From JAJFTV01 sp964532655 (GTDB lineage: Bacteria; Chloroflexota; Anaerolineae; Anaerolineales; Anaerolineaceae), in the NCBI GenBank assembly GCA_964532655.1, contig CAZHMZ010000001.1:4882-68881 (forward strand): DNA of 64,000 nt, given 5' to 3'. The position numbers and the translations under genes were made by a program. Position 1 is the stretch's first letter, and every line of letters begins with the position of its first letter. Positions 1 to 8,462 of the stretch are shown here, piece after piece. The notes beneath the pieces were generated by a model. It was not told the origin of the DNA and searched no databases. It saw only the letters and a list, made by a program, of their open reading frames with translations.

Positions 1-237
1 GATCACCAGCGCATCCGGGTGGGAATGGCGGATCTGGATAGCAATATCACCGGTGCCCGCACCGGCATCCAGGACCACCGCCTGTGCCGGTATCTCAAGC
101 CGGCGAACGGCCTCGCGCCGCCAGCGCAGATCCTGTCCAAAAGTCATCAGACGGTTCATTAAATCATAACGGCGGGCAATCCGCCCAAACATACCGCGTA
201 CGTACTGGGTGCGTTCTTCTCCGGTAAGGTGTGTCAT
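1..237 (-). CDS. ubiE: UbiE/MenG-type quinone C-methyltransferase, N-terminal part (cut by window edge)
   Basis: Only the first 79 codons are present; the gene continues beyond position 1. UbiE/MenG uses S-adenosylmethionine to methylate demethylmenaquinone (or the ubiquinone precursor), the last step of menaquinone synthesis. The N-terminus has the family block MFGRIARRYDLMNRLMTFG followed by SAM motif I (VLDAGAGTGD). In a probable anaerobe or facultative lineage the menaquinone role (MenG) is likelier than ubiquinone, but the fragment cannot decide this. It is divergent from anmK, so the 112 bp between them carries both promoters. Confidence 0.85.
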   Translation of the reverse strand, partial: MTHLTGEERTQYVRGMFGRIARRYDLMNRLMTFGQDLRWRREAVRRLEIPAQAVVLDAGAGTGDIAIQIRHSHPDALVI

Positions 238-297
238 CTATTTGATGATAACATGAATGCCTGCCTCTATTTTTATTCAAGCGATTATTTTGTAGAC

Positions 298-326
298 TTG
301 ACACAACCGTTCAACACGGGCATACT
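298..326 (+). promoter_or_regulatory. sigma-70-type promoter of the anmK-murQ-kinase operon
   Basis: TTGACA (298-303), a 17-nt spacer and CATACT (321-326). The -35 is a perfect consensus and the -10 matches 4 of 6. Predicted transcription starts near 333, giving a leader of about 17 nt that holds an AGGAGG ribosome site (337-342), 7 nt before the anmK ATG at 350. Confidence 0.6.
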
Positions 327-349
327 CAGCCTGTACAGGAGGCATTCTC

Positions 350-1513
350 ATGCTTGTAATTGGATTAATGTCAGGCACATCCGCCGACGGGGTGGATGCT
401 GCTTTAATGGAACTGCACGGCGCACCGCCTGCCGTGAACTGGAAGCTTGTCAGGCATGTTCATCTGGCGTATCCCGCCGAACTCCAGGCTGAGATACTGA
501 GCTGCGCCCGCGCCGAAACCAGCAGCGTTCAGGCGCTGTGCCGGGTGAATTTTTCGCTGGCCAAAGTCTTTTCCCGGGCAGTATTACAGGTGATTGACGA
601 AGAAGGATTGACCCCGGAACAGGTGGATCTGATCGGCTCACACGGGCAGACCGTCTGGCACATCCCCACCGGCCCCAACGCCTCCACACTGCAGATCGGC
701 GAGGCGGCTGTCATCGCCGAGCGAACCGGCATCACCACCATCCATAACTTCCGCCCACGTGATATGGCAGCCGGCGGACAGGGCGCGCCACTCACCTCGT
801 ATACCGATGCGGTCCTGTTCACCCATCCCACCATGGTGCGAGCCTGCCAGAACATCGGCGGCATTGCCAACCTCACTTTCCTCCCCCCTACCTCACAGCC
901 CCAGTATGTTCCGCTGGCTTTTGATACCGGCCCAGGCAACATGCTGCTGGATGACGCCATTCGCATGATCAGCGGCGGGGTAGAAACCTTTGACCGGGAT
1001 GGGAAACACGCCATGCGTGGCCGTGTGAACGCCGGACTGCTGGGTGATTGGCTGGAAACCGAGCCCTATTACACGCAACGCCCGCCCAAGACCACCGGCC
1101 GTGAGCTGTTTACCCGCGCTTACGGCAGCAAACTGTGGGATCAGGCGCGCGAAATGGGTCTGAATGCGGATGATTTCATCGCCACCCTGACCGCCTTAAC
1201 TGCCCGCACGATTGCCGATGCGTACCGCAATTATTTACCGCTTATGCCGGAAGAGATCATCGTCAGTGGCGGCGGAGCGCTCAACCCGGCCTTGATGGAT
1301 CTGCTCGTCCAGGCATTGGCGCCTGCCCGTCTGCTCACCTCTGATGATATGGGCTTACCCTCCGAGGCCAAGGAAGCAGCCGCTTTTGCCCTGCTGGCCT
1401 ATGAAACCTGGCATAACCGGCCCTCCACGCTGCCTTCCGCCACAGGCGCAAGACACCCCTCCGTGCTGGGCAGCATCACCCCCGGCCAAAACTGGAACCG
1501 GCTGGAGCGCTGA
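350..1513 (+). CDS. anmK: Anhydro-N-acetylmuramic acid kinase AnmK
   Basis: Converts 1,6-anhydro-MurNAc, released by lytic transglycosylases, to MurNAc-6-phosphate using ATP and water (peptidoglycan recycling, cytoplasm). The 387 residues are normal length for AnmK. The start MLVIGLMSGTSADGVDAAL is the family phosphate-binding signature. Further family blocks are GSHGQTVWH, IGGIANLT, DTGPGNMLLD and the late VSGGGALNP. The ATG follows a strong AGGAGG. It is first in an operon; murQ follows after 6 bp, and MurQ uses its product directly. Confidence 0.96.
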   Translation: MLVIGLMSGTSADGVDAALMELHGAPPAVNWKLVRHVHLAYPAELQAEILSCARAETSSVQALCRVNFSLAKVFSRAVLQVIDEEGLTPEQVDLIGSHGQTVWHIPTGPNASTLQIGEAAVIAERTGITTIHNFRPRDMAAGGQGAPLTSYTDAVLFTHPTMVRACQNIGGIANLTFLPPTSQPQYVPLAFDTGPGNMLLDDAIRMISGGVETFDRDGKHAMRGRVNAGLLGDWLETEPYYTQRPPKTTGRELFTRAYGSKLWDQAREMGLNADDFIATLTALTARTIADAYRNYLPLMPEEIIVSGGGALNPALMDLLVQALAPARLLTSDDMGLPSEAKEAAAFALLAYETWHNRPSTLPSATGARHPSVLGSITPGQNWNRLER

Positions 1514-1519
1514 TCGACC

Positions 1520-2413
1520 ATGAGCCAACAACTCCCCGGCACCGAAATCCCCAATCCCCGCACCAGCAATCTGGATCAGATAAGCACCCTGGAAATGTTG
1601 CAGACCATCAACCGCGAAGACGCCCAGGTGGCCGTCGCGGTTCAGGCCTGTCTCCTACAGATCGCAGAAGCGGTGGATGCGGTGGCTGATCGTCTGCGGC
1701 GCGGCGGACGTCTGTTCTACGTTGGCGCCGGTACCTCCGGTCGCCTGGGTGTACTGGACGCCTCCGAATGCCCTCCCACCTTCAGCGTGAAACCGGAACT
1801 GGTGACCGGCCTCATCGCCGGCGGTGACCGGGCTCTCCGCTTTCCGGTGGAAGGCGCCGAAGACGACCCCGCGCAGGCAAAGCTGGATCTGCAGGCTGCC
1901 GGATTGACTGAAAAAGACTGTCTGGTGGGTCTCAGCGCCGGCGGCAGCGCCCCTTATGTACTGGGGGCCCTGCAATACGGGCGTGAGATTGGCGCGCTGT
2001 GCATCGGTATCGCCTGTGTGAAGCCGGCCGCGCTCAGCCAGGACGCTCATATCAGCATTCTGGCCGTCACCGGCCCGGAAGTGCTCACCGGCTCTACCCG
2101 TTTGAAAGCCGGCACAGCCCAGAAGATGATCCTCAACATGCTCAGCACCAGTGTGATGGTGCGATTGGGCAAGACCTATGGCAACCTGATGGTCGATCTG
2201 CAAGCCAGCAACAAAAAGCTGCGCCTGCGCGCCATACGCCTGGTGACGCAGATTTGCGAAATCGGCGAGGAAGAAGCACAAGAATTACTCATCCAGTGCG
2301 GCTGGCAGGTAAAAACCGCCGCAGCGGCCTGGTTTCTGCACTCCACCCCGCAGCAGGCGCGTGAGGCGCTGGAAAAGGCGGGCGGTATGCTGCGCAAGGT
2401 GATCGAACCGTGA
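1520..2413 (+). CDS. murQ: N-acetylmuramic acid 6-phosphate etherase MurQ
   Basis: Cleaves the D-lactyl ether of MurNAc-6-phosphate to give GlcNAc-6-phosphate and D-lactate. The 297-residue protein carries a SIS (sugar isomerase) fold: GGRLFYVGAGTSGRLGVLD near residues 62-80, the APYVLGAL region, and the C-terminal three-helix UBA-like end. The family blocks ECPPTFSV and GPEVLTGSTRLKAGTAQK are clear. It lies 6 bp after anmK and its stop overlaps the next start (GTGA), so the three genes are very probably co-translated. Confidence 0.96.
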   Translation: MSQQLPGTEIPNPRTSNLDQISTLEMLQTINREDAQVAVAVQACLLQIAEAVDAVADRLRRGGRLFYVGAGTSGRLGVLDASECPPTFSVKPELVTGLIAGGDRALRFPVEGAEDDPAQAKLDLQAAGLTEKDCLVGLSAGGSAPYVLGALQYGREIGALCIGIACVKPAALSQDAHISILAVTGPEVLTGSTRLKAGTAQKMILNMLSTSVMVRLGKTYGNLMVDLQASNKKLRLRAIRLVTQICEIGEEEAQELLIQCGWQVKTAAAAWFLHSTPQQAREALEKAGGMLRKVIEP

Positions 2414-3327
2414 AATTCATTTTGGGAGTGGATGGCGGAGGGAGCAAGACCCTCGCCCTGCTGGCTGATGAAACTGGCCGGGTCATCGGCCGCGGAACAG
2501 GCGGCTCGTGCGCTTTTCAAGCACTCCCTGAAAAAGACGTGCGCCAGGCGCTGCGCGATGCGGTGAATGGAGCGTTTGCTCAGGCCGGTATTCCGGTACA
2601 ACCGGCTGCCGTGCTGGGATTGGGTATTTCGGGCGTGGACCGCCCCGGTGACCACATCAAAGTGCAGCGGTTTTTGAATGAAGAACACCTGGCCCAGGAA
2701 AATATTGTGGTCAATGACGGCGAACTGCTGCTGTGGTGCGGAGCGCTGCGGGGTTGGGGCATTGGGGTCATCTCGGGCACCGGCTCCATTGTGATTGGCC
2801 GCGACCTGGCCGGGCGCTTTGCGCGCGCCGGTGGGTGGGGCTACCGCTTTGGCGATGAAGGCAGCGGGTTTATGATCGGCACCGAGGCGCTGCGAGCGGT
2901 GGCCCGGGCTGATGATCAACGTGGCCCGCAGACTCTGCTCACCCGGCTGGTGCTGGAGCATTGGGGGCTGGAAAAGCCCTGCGATCTGATCCCCTATGTG
3001 TATCAGGGCAATCTGCCGTATGCGCAGGTGGCCAGGCTGGCACCGTTGGTGGGTTCTGCCGCCGCGCAGGGGGATGCTGTGGCTGCGGAAATTTTGGAGC
3101 AGGCCGCCCGGGACTTAATCCAAACGGTAGCGGCGCTGTGCCGCCAGCTAAATTTTATCGGGTCGATCCCTACTGCCCTGGGCGGCGGTACACTGCTGCA
3201 CATTGAGCAGCTCCGCGCTGGCTTGATCCGCGGTGCGGCGGAAGCCGGTGTGCGCATGGAACCGCTGGAGCTGGCGCATGAACCGGCACAAGGGGCAGTC
3301 AGAATGGCGCTGGAGAGATTCCTATAA
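2410..3327 (+). CDS. BadF/BadG-type ATPase, probable N-acetylglucosamine (amino sugar) kinase
   Basis: 305-residue ASKHA-fold kinase. The N-terminal phosphate-1 motif is ILGVDGGGSKTLALLAD; a second phosphate loop (GVISGTGSIVIG) and the adenosine motif (ALGGGTLLH) follow in family order. The family includes GlcNAc kinases and CoA-dehydratase activators; the absence of a 4Fe-4S cysteine pair and the neighbours anmK and murQ favour an amino-sugar kinase acting on GlcNAc (or MurNAc) from wall turnover. The start is GTG at 2410, overlapping the murQ stop by 4 bp. Substrate is inferred from context. Confidence 0.85.
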   Translation: MKFILGVDGGGSKTLALLADETGRVIGRGTGGSCAFQALPEKDVRQALRDAVNGAFAQAGIPVQPAAVLGLGISGVDRPGDHIKVQRFLNEEHLAQENIVVNDGELLLWCGALRGWGIGVISGTGSIVIGRDLAGRFARAGGWGYRFGDEGSGFMIGTEALRAVARADDQRGPQTLLTRLVLEHWGLEKPCDLIPYVYQGNLPYAQVARLAPLVGSAAAQGDAVAAEILEQAARDLIQTVAALCRQLNFIGSIPTALGGGTLLHIEQLRAGLIRGAAEAGVRMEPLELAHEPAQGAVRMALERFL

Positions 3328-3683
3328 AAATAGTACTTATCAGCCAGCCCGCCTGGGGCGGGTGTACGACGGTTGAAAATCGGTAAATCAGTTCCTGGCG
3401 TTTGAGCCTAACCTACAACGCATCGGTAGGGGCAATCTTTGACCGCCCGTCCTAACTGTGTTCGTTTCAAATTGCCCCGGCGGGCGCACGCTGTGCGCCC
3501 CTACGGAATGAATAACCCTCTCCTGCGTGGCCGGTAACGCGCCGGCAGAGACGGCTATCAACCGCCCGTCCGAATGGTATCCGTATCAAACCTGTCCCGG
3601 TGGCTCCGTGCCGCCCATTTTTCACCCCAAAACGCCCTGTATATGTATAGTAAAATACAGATAGTTAAGGGATTGATAGGTCT
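3328..3683. other. 356-bp non-coding gap with a repeat hairpin
   Basis: No gene seen. It contains a REP-like hairpin at 3481-3506 which, in reverse orientation, differs by one base from elements at 23221 and 23630. The same stretch has related GTAGGGGCAAT and ATTGCCCC half-sites at 3427 and 3469. No convincing terminator follows the kinase gene. Confidence 0.6.
3481..3506 (-). repeat. GGGCGCAC hairpin repeat, copy A
   Basis: GGGCGCAC-GCT-GTGCGCCC followed by CTACGG. Read on the minus strand it matches the first 26 bases of the 71-bp repeats at 23221 and 23630 with one mismatch. Probably a dispersed intergenic palindrome of this genome. Confidence 0.75.
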
Positions 3684-5396
3684 ATGGAACGAACCGTACC
3701 GAAAACTGCCTCCGAAGAAATCGAGCTGTATCTGCGCACGATCTATTCACTGCTGCGCTCCTCTACCGATGTGCAGATTCATTCACTGGAAGAAGTGCAT
3801 GCCAACACCAATTCGTCGCTGCATCTGGGCGCTCGCCGCAGCACCCCGGATATGTCGGCCTTTATTTATACCCTTTTCCGCCTTCCGACCTGTATGACCC
3901 AGGTGCGAAAGGTCATTCTGGGTCAAAACGCCGAGATTCTCAACCGACACGGGTTCACAGAAGTAGAAAGCTGGGAACCCGTTTCTGCACCTGCCCGCAG
4001 ACGACGCTGCTTCTTTGACCGGAACCAGACGCTGGCCTGTTTCATCGCCAGCCGGTCTGATATCGACGATCTCATCCCCACCCTTACCGCGTACCAGATC
4101 GAGTGGAACAAGCTGCACGCCCTGTTGAATACCCTGCCACCGGATGTGGATCTCCGCACCCTGGCCGGTGATCCGGCAGCCGCCGGGACGCTGGCGGAAG
4201 TGATGCAAATCAGCCCGGACGACCTGATCCGCCTGCAAACCATCTGGGGCCCGCAGTTTGCCGACCAGCTTCAGCAGATCGCGGATCGGAAATGCGCGCT
4301 GCAGTTACGCCTGCTGAACGGGTCGCTTACCGAGTACTGGCGCTCTACGCGCATCTGGTGGAATGCCATCGAAGATCACTTCCCGGATGTACGCAACCGG
4401 CCGGTGTATTTCATCTCCAGCAACAACCACAGCATCGCCAATCTGCTGACCGGCTTCATTCTCAAGCAGAAAGAGGTCATGCTGGAATGGCACCGACGCG
4501 AGGGTTCCCCGTCGCTGCAGGAAGAGTGGCAGGCCATTCAAACCAACGAGGTGCCCTCCAGTGAGGAGAACTTCCTGTACTATCTGTATAAAAAGTTCAC
4601 ATCCTCGGTTGACGGCGCAAAAGTGCTGGAACAACAATATCTCGAGGAGAAGCGCTGCGCCATCACCCGCATCCCCAGTGTGCATTCCTTCGAGGTGGAT
4701 GCTCAGGTGATCGATCTGGCGTGTCTGGACCCCGAATCGGTGGACCCCCGGCTTGCCAGAGAGGATCTTTCTTTCCTGCACCGGAGTAACGCGCTCATCC
4801 TCAATCTGGATTATCCGCTCGGGTTGGCAGCCTACAACATCTTGCGGGTCGTCAGCGAGCATGTGTATCCCATTCTGGGCATTTACTCGGTGGGCAAGGC
4901 AGCCACGCTCAACGGCGTGATCGGCGATGTGATCATCCCGGACGTGGTCTATGACGAGCATTCACAGAACACTTATCTGTATCGCAATGCCATCCGCGCG
5001 CATGATGTGATGCCCTTTTTGGTACACGGCAGCACCCTGGATCATCAAAAAGCCATCAGCGTATTGGGCACATTCCTGCAAAATGCCGATTTTATGGATG
5101 TGTTTTATCGTGAAGGCTACACGGATATCGAAATGGAGGCGGGGCCGTATCTCAGCGCCGTATCTGAGCTGACCCGCCCCAACCGCCACCCCATCAACGA
5201 GATTGTCAACCTGTATGATCTGCCGTTTGATCTGGGGATTGTGCATTATGTTTCAGACACGCCGTTGAGCAAGGGCAAGAACCTGGGAGCGGGATCGCTC
5301 TCGTATAACGGTATCGATTCGACATACGCTGCCTCGCTTGCCATCCTGCAGCGTATCCTGCAACTGGAAAAACAAAGACTGATCGGTAGAGGTTGA
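3684..5396 (+). CDS. Uncharacterised protein with nucleoside-phosphorylase-like C-terminal domain
   Basis: 570 residues, soluble, no signal or membrane segment. The first ~330 residues are mostly helical and I do not recognise them. The rest resembles the purine nucleoside phosphorylase/MTAN fold: GIYSVGKAATLNG then GDVIIPDVVYDE (near 399-420), DIEMEAGPYLSAVSE (near 481, the position of the MEMEA substrate loop in phosphorylases) and HYVSDTPLSKG (near 520, like the family SD motif). Function is unknown; a nucleoside, nucleotide or alarmone ligand is an inference. It ends 4 bp before the RelA-like gene, so the two are probably partners. I suspect it belongs to a named DUF but cannot verify which. 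Confidence 0.6.
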   Translation: MERTVPKTASEEIELYLRTIYSLLRSSTDVQIHSLEEVHANTNSSLHLGARRSTPDMSAFIYTLFRLPTCMTQVRKVILGQNAEILNRHGFTEVESWEPVSAPARRRRCFFDRNQTLACFIASRSDIDDLIPTLTAYQIEWNKLHALLNTLPPDVDLRTLAGDPAAAGTLAEVMQISPDDLIRLQTIWGPQFADQLQQIADRKCALQLRLLNGSLTEYWRSTRIWWNAIEDHFPDVRNRPVYFISSNNHSIANLLTGFILKQKEVMLEWHRREGSPSLQEEWQAIQTNEVPSSEENFLYYLYKKFTSSVDGAKVLEQQYLEEKRCAITRIPSVHSFEVDAQVIDLACLDPESVDPRLAREDLSFLHRSNALILNLDYPLGLAAYNILRVVSEHVYPILGIYSVGKAATLNGVIGDVIIPDVVYDEHSQNTYLYRNAIRAHDVMPFLVHGSTLDHQKAISVLGTFLQNADFMDVFYREGYTDIEMEAGPYLSAVSELTRPNRHPINEIVNLYDLPFDLGIVHYVSDTPLSKGKNLGAGSLSYNGIDSTYAASLAILQRILQLEKQRLIGRG

Positions 5397-5400
5397 TGGT

Positions 5401-7257
5401 ATGGTTCGTATCCAGACTGTGGAAGTGGTAAGACCCAATATGCTCGAACGATTGAATATTCAACCGTTCAAACCGCGTACAGAGGCCATTGCTGAAGCCT
5501 ACCGCCTTGGTTCGGAACTGCATGCCGGGCAAACCCGCCTGAGCGGCGAGCCGTTCTTCGAAACTCACTGTGTGTGGATTGCCAACTTCCTCGAACATCT
5601 GGTCAAACGCGAGGCGTGGACCATCGCTGCCCTTCTGCATGATACGGTGGAAGACCGCGGCGGCAGTCTGGATCTGATCCGCCAAACCTTCCCGGGGGAT
5701 CTGGGTGAAGAAGTGGCCCACATTGTGGATGGGGTGACCAAGCTGAGCGTTTCACGCACCGGGCGCTCACGCCAGATGGAAACCCTGCGGAAAATTGCCA
5801 TGTTCCGCGACCCGGGTGTGTTCATCGTCAAACTGGCCGATAAGACGCACAATGTGATGACGCTGGAATTCATGGAAGATCCCAAACGCCAGCAGAAAGC
5901 CGATGAAGCCATCCGCGCTTACGGCCGACTGGCCGGGATTTTGAACTGCTATGAATGGCGGCACTGGCTGGAGGATATGGCCTTCCCGTTTGCCTATCCT
6001 GAAATCTATCAGCCGGTCAAGCAGCAAATTGACCGGGATCCCCGCCTCTCGCTGGATTTCATCAACGGTTTTCTGCGCCAGTTGGGCGCGGTGATGGAAA
6101 AAGCCGGTATCGACGGCAGCGTGGAGATCACCATTAACGGCTACTGGTCCACCTGGCAGAAGCTCAAACGCATGTCGCTCATGCGCCGCACCTCGTTGAA
6201 TACCTACCAGTATGTCAACGATCTGATCAGCTTCCGCATGGTGGTGGATGATGAAGATTACAAGCAGTGTTACAACCTGCTGGCGGATGTAAATCGCTTT
6301 TTAGGGCCGTATTTGAATCAGGACCGCTTTGACGATTACATCGCCTGCCCGCAAAACGGCTATCGCGCGCTGCAGGCCACAGCCTGGCTTCAAAACCTGG
6401 GCGCCATTGAGGTGGCTATTGCCACCCGCGAGATGGAAGATGAGAACCGCTGGGGATTTGTGTATGCCGTCAATCACGGTCACAGCACGGAAAGTTACCA
6501 GACCGTGGAGATTATCACTCCCACCGGCGGGGTGCGCTTTGTACCCGAAGGCTCTACCGTGCTGGACGGCATCGCCGCCATCCAGCAGGATCTATTGCTC
6601 GACAAAATCAGCTCGGTGCGCGTCAACGACAATATGGCCCGCCTATGGGACAAGGTGCATCCGGGTGATGTGATTGAAGTGATCACGGAAGGTGATCATC
6701 TCACGCCCAGTGAAGAATGGCTGCAGTTCTGCAGCCGCTCCACAGCCCGGCTGATCCGGCTGTTACTGGCCAACCAGGCACTTAAGATGGCCGCCGTGCA
6801 GGGGCGTCAACAGGTAAAAATCATTTTAATGGATCGTGGTATCCTTTCGCTGGAAGATGTGTGGTCGCTGGCTCCCGAGCGGGTTGAAAACCTGCTCAGC
6901 CAGCTTTCCTCCCCCGGTCTGGAAGATCTCTATTCAGCGGTGGGCGGCGGTGCCATTGCCACCGAGGAATTGAAACACGCGCTGGATGAAGCCGGCATCT
7001 CCAAGGAAAGACTCAACTGGACCACCATCCATTTACTGGGCAAAGTGGAAACCAACAAGCCCGGCATGCTGGCGTTGTTTGCCAGCCTCATTTCTATTGC
7101 CGGCGCCAATATCCTGCGCGTGGTCAACGACACCATGGACGACGGAAGTTTTGATATCACATTCGTGGCCCAGGGGTTGAACGCTGATCAGGAAAGAGAA
7201 CTGACCCATTCATTCCAGATGCATTCCGGTGATTTGCGGTATCTGGAAGTTGTTTAG
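5401..7257 (+). CDS. RelA/SpoT-like protein: HD hydrolase domain, decayed synthetase domain, TGS and ACT
   Basis: 618 residues in RelA/SpoT domain order. HD phosphohydrolase at about 41-160: HAGQTRLSGEPFFETH, LLHDTVED (H80-D81) and KLADKTHN (D147), so the metal ligands look intact. The synthetase-like region at about 205-358 keeps DLISFRM, FDDYIACPQNGY and EVAI, but the usual EVQIRT has become EVAIAT and the G.AAHW end is WGFVYAVNH; the GRPK-type substrate site is absent. TGS at about 369-430 (PTGGVRFVPEGSTVLD) and ACT at 543-618 follow. It may hydrolyse (p)ppGpp or a related nucleotide but probably does not make it. AGAGG sits 8 nt before the ATG. Confidence 0.82.
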   Translation: MVRIQTVEVVRPNMLERLNIQPFKPRTEAIAEAYRLGSELHAGQTRLSGEPFFETHCVWIANFLEHLVKREAWTIAALLHDTVEDRGGSLDLIRQTFPGDLGEEVAHIVDGVTKLSVSRTGRSRQMETLRKIAMFRDPGVFIVKLADKTHNVMTLEFMEDPKRQQKADEAIRAYGRLAGILNCYEWRHWLEDMAFPFAYPEIYQPVKQQIDRDPRLSLDFINGFLRQLGAVMEKAGIDGSVEITINGYWSTWQKLKRMSLMRRTSLNTYQYVNDLISFRMVVDDEDYKQCYNLLADVNRFLGPYLNQDRFDDYIACPQNGYRALQATAWLQNLGAIEVAIATREMEDENRWGFVYAVNHGHSTESYQTVEIITPTGGVRFVPEGSTVLDGIAAIQQDLLLDKISSVRVNDNMARLWDKVHPGDVIEVITEGDHLTPSEEWLQFCSRSTARLIRLLLANQALKMAAVQGRQQVKIILMDRGILSLEDVWSLAPERVENLLSQLSSPGLEDLYSAVGGGAIATEELKHALDEAGISKERLNWTTIHLLGKVETNKPGMLALFASLISIAGANILRVVNDTMDDGSFDITFVAQGLNADQERELTHSFQMHSGDLRYLEVV

Positions 7258-7283
7258 AAAGAAAAAGAAAGGAAGATTGGGGG

Positions 7284-7523
7284 ATGGCCAGATATGCAGT
7301 CAATACCAGTATCAAAGCTGAAAAGGTGATGGATAAAGCGGTTGAATTTTTTGGAACCGGCCTGAATATGGACATCACAGAGCAAAGAGACTGCTGTGTG
7401 CGGTTTACCGGCAGCGGCGGATTTGTGCATGTGTATGTCATCGCCAACCATGGCGTCAAAGAGATCACCATCGAGTGCCAGGATTGGGATGAGCAGGTAG
7501 AAAAATTCCTGGTTCAGCTTTAG
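7284..7523 (+). CDS. Small conserved-looking protein of the RelA-like operon
   Basis: 79 residues, acidic to neutral, no signal or membrane segment. The pattern (strand, helix VMDKAVEFFG, strands VRFTGSGGFVHVYVI and KEITIECQ, helix at the end) suggests a compact alpha/beta sandwich. It starts 26 bp after the RelA-like stop behind an AAGGA site and reads in the same direction, so it is likely the third gene of the operon. I do not recognise a family and no catalytic motif is evident. Confidence 0.65.
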   Translation: MARYAVNTSIKAEKVMDKAVEFFGTGLNMDITEQRDCCVRFTGSGGFVHVYVIANHGVKEITIECQDWDEQVEKFLVQL

Positions 7524-7589
7524 AACCGAGCCTTGAGCAGAGAATACCCTGCGCGGCAGACTCTGTGCTGAGCCTGCCGGGTTAAATCA

Positions 7590-7622
7590 AAACAGGGCCG
7601 TTTGTCAGAAAACAGCCCCATT
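7590..7622 (-). terminator. Probable intrinsic terminator of the 7639-7989 lipoprotein gene
   Basis: On the minus strand GGGCTG pairs with CGGCCC (one G-U pair) around a 12-nt loop, then TGTTTTGATTT. The stem is short, so confidence is modest. Confidence 0.45.
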
Positions 7623-7638
7623 TGATCAGCTTACGCTT

Positions 7639-7989
7639 TTATTCCGGAATTTCGGTTTCGATTGCCACCGGTTCAACGTAGGGTTTGCGGAAGATAAAGG
7701 TCTGAGCCAGTCCCTTGCCTTTGGTTGTCACAAGGATATCATCCAGTTCAAATCCGCTGGAGGCTTTCGTACCGATCAGATTGGTCAGCAGCGTTTCATC
7801 CTTGGTGACCGGGTCTTTGCAGACAAGATCCTGTCTTTCAGCGTCAAATGCGCAAACGCCGGTATAAAAAGTATAGGTCCACTTTTGTTCTGTGGCGGTT
7901 TTGATATCTTCCGCGCCATCGGCGGCAGCCTTACAGCCGGAAAGAACCAGCACCACAATCAACATTAAGGCAAAGATGACTTTTTTCAT
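7639..7989 (-). CDS. Small lipoprotein
   Basis: 116 residues. A lysine start (MKKVIFALMLIVVLVLSGC) with a clear lipobox LSGC predicts export and lipid anchoring. The mature part has two further cysteines (CAFD and CKDP) that could form a disulphide, and no domain I recognise. I chose the ATG at 7989 rather than the in-frame ATG 15 bp upstream because GGAG lies 6 nt before it. Function unknown. Confidence 0.7.
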   Translation of the reverse strand: MKKVIFALMLIVVLVLSGCKAAADGAEDIKTATEQKWTYTFYTGVCAFDAERQDLVCKDPVTKDETLLTNLIGTKASSGFELDDILVTTKGKGLAQTFIFRKPYVEPVAIETEIPE

Positions 7990-8131
7990 TTTTCTCTCCA
8001 TCAAATTATTCTGTGATGAAGAGATTGATGCAAATAATATGCCAAACTCGCAAAGGTTGCGCCTGAAGGGTTACAGAATTACCATTTTGGTCGATACGTT
8101 TGTACCCGCCCGAATTCTGAACACTGTATAC

Positions 8132-8159
8132 TTGTCATGAAATAATATGTTGCTATACT
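8132..8159 (+). promoter_or_regulatory. Promoter candidate for the TadG/beta-helix gene at 8463
   Basis: TTGTCA (8132-8137), a 16-nt spacer and TATACT (8154-8159), each 5 of 6 to consensus. It would give a leader of nearly 300 nt. That leader holds a strong AAAGGAG (8181-8187) in front of a 7-codon TTG frame (8192-8215) and no other gene. Confidence 0.5.
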
Positions 8160-8462
8160 GTTACTAAAAGATCATTCAGGAAAGGAGTCAATTGATAGAC
8201 AGACAATTCAACTGATTGTTGAGTAAAGTGGAGTAGCTCGCTGTTTGTAAATCCAATCTCGGCTGCCATTCATTCCGATTTATTATTTTTTATCCATCCG
8301 GGAAGTATTTAGCCAGAAAAAATCTACAAACAAAGCAGAGTTCCTCGTTCTCTTTACTCATATAACCTGTAGCAATCTGTTTCGCAGAGTCTTGCCATCC
8401 GGCAGTTCTCTGTTGATGGGATTGCTGGTATTGATGGTTTATGTTGTAAAGGAGTGTGTTTC

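Noticed and set aside
1655..2281. 208-codon open frame on the minus strand inside murQ
   Set aside because: Shadow of a GC-rich coding region; its translation has no family pattern and the plus-strand frame is clearly MurQ.
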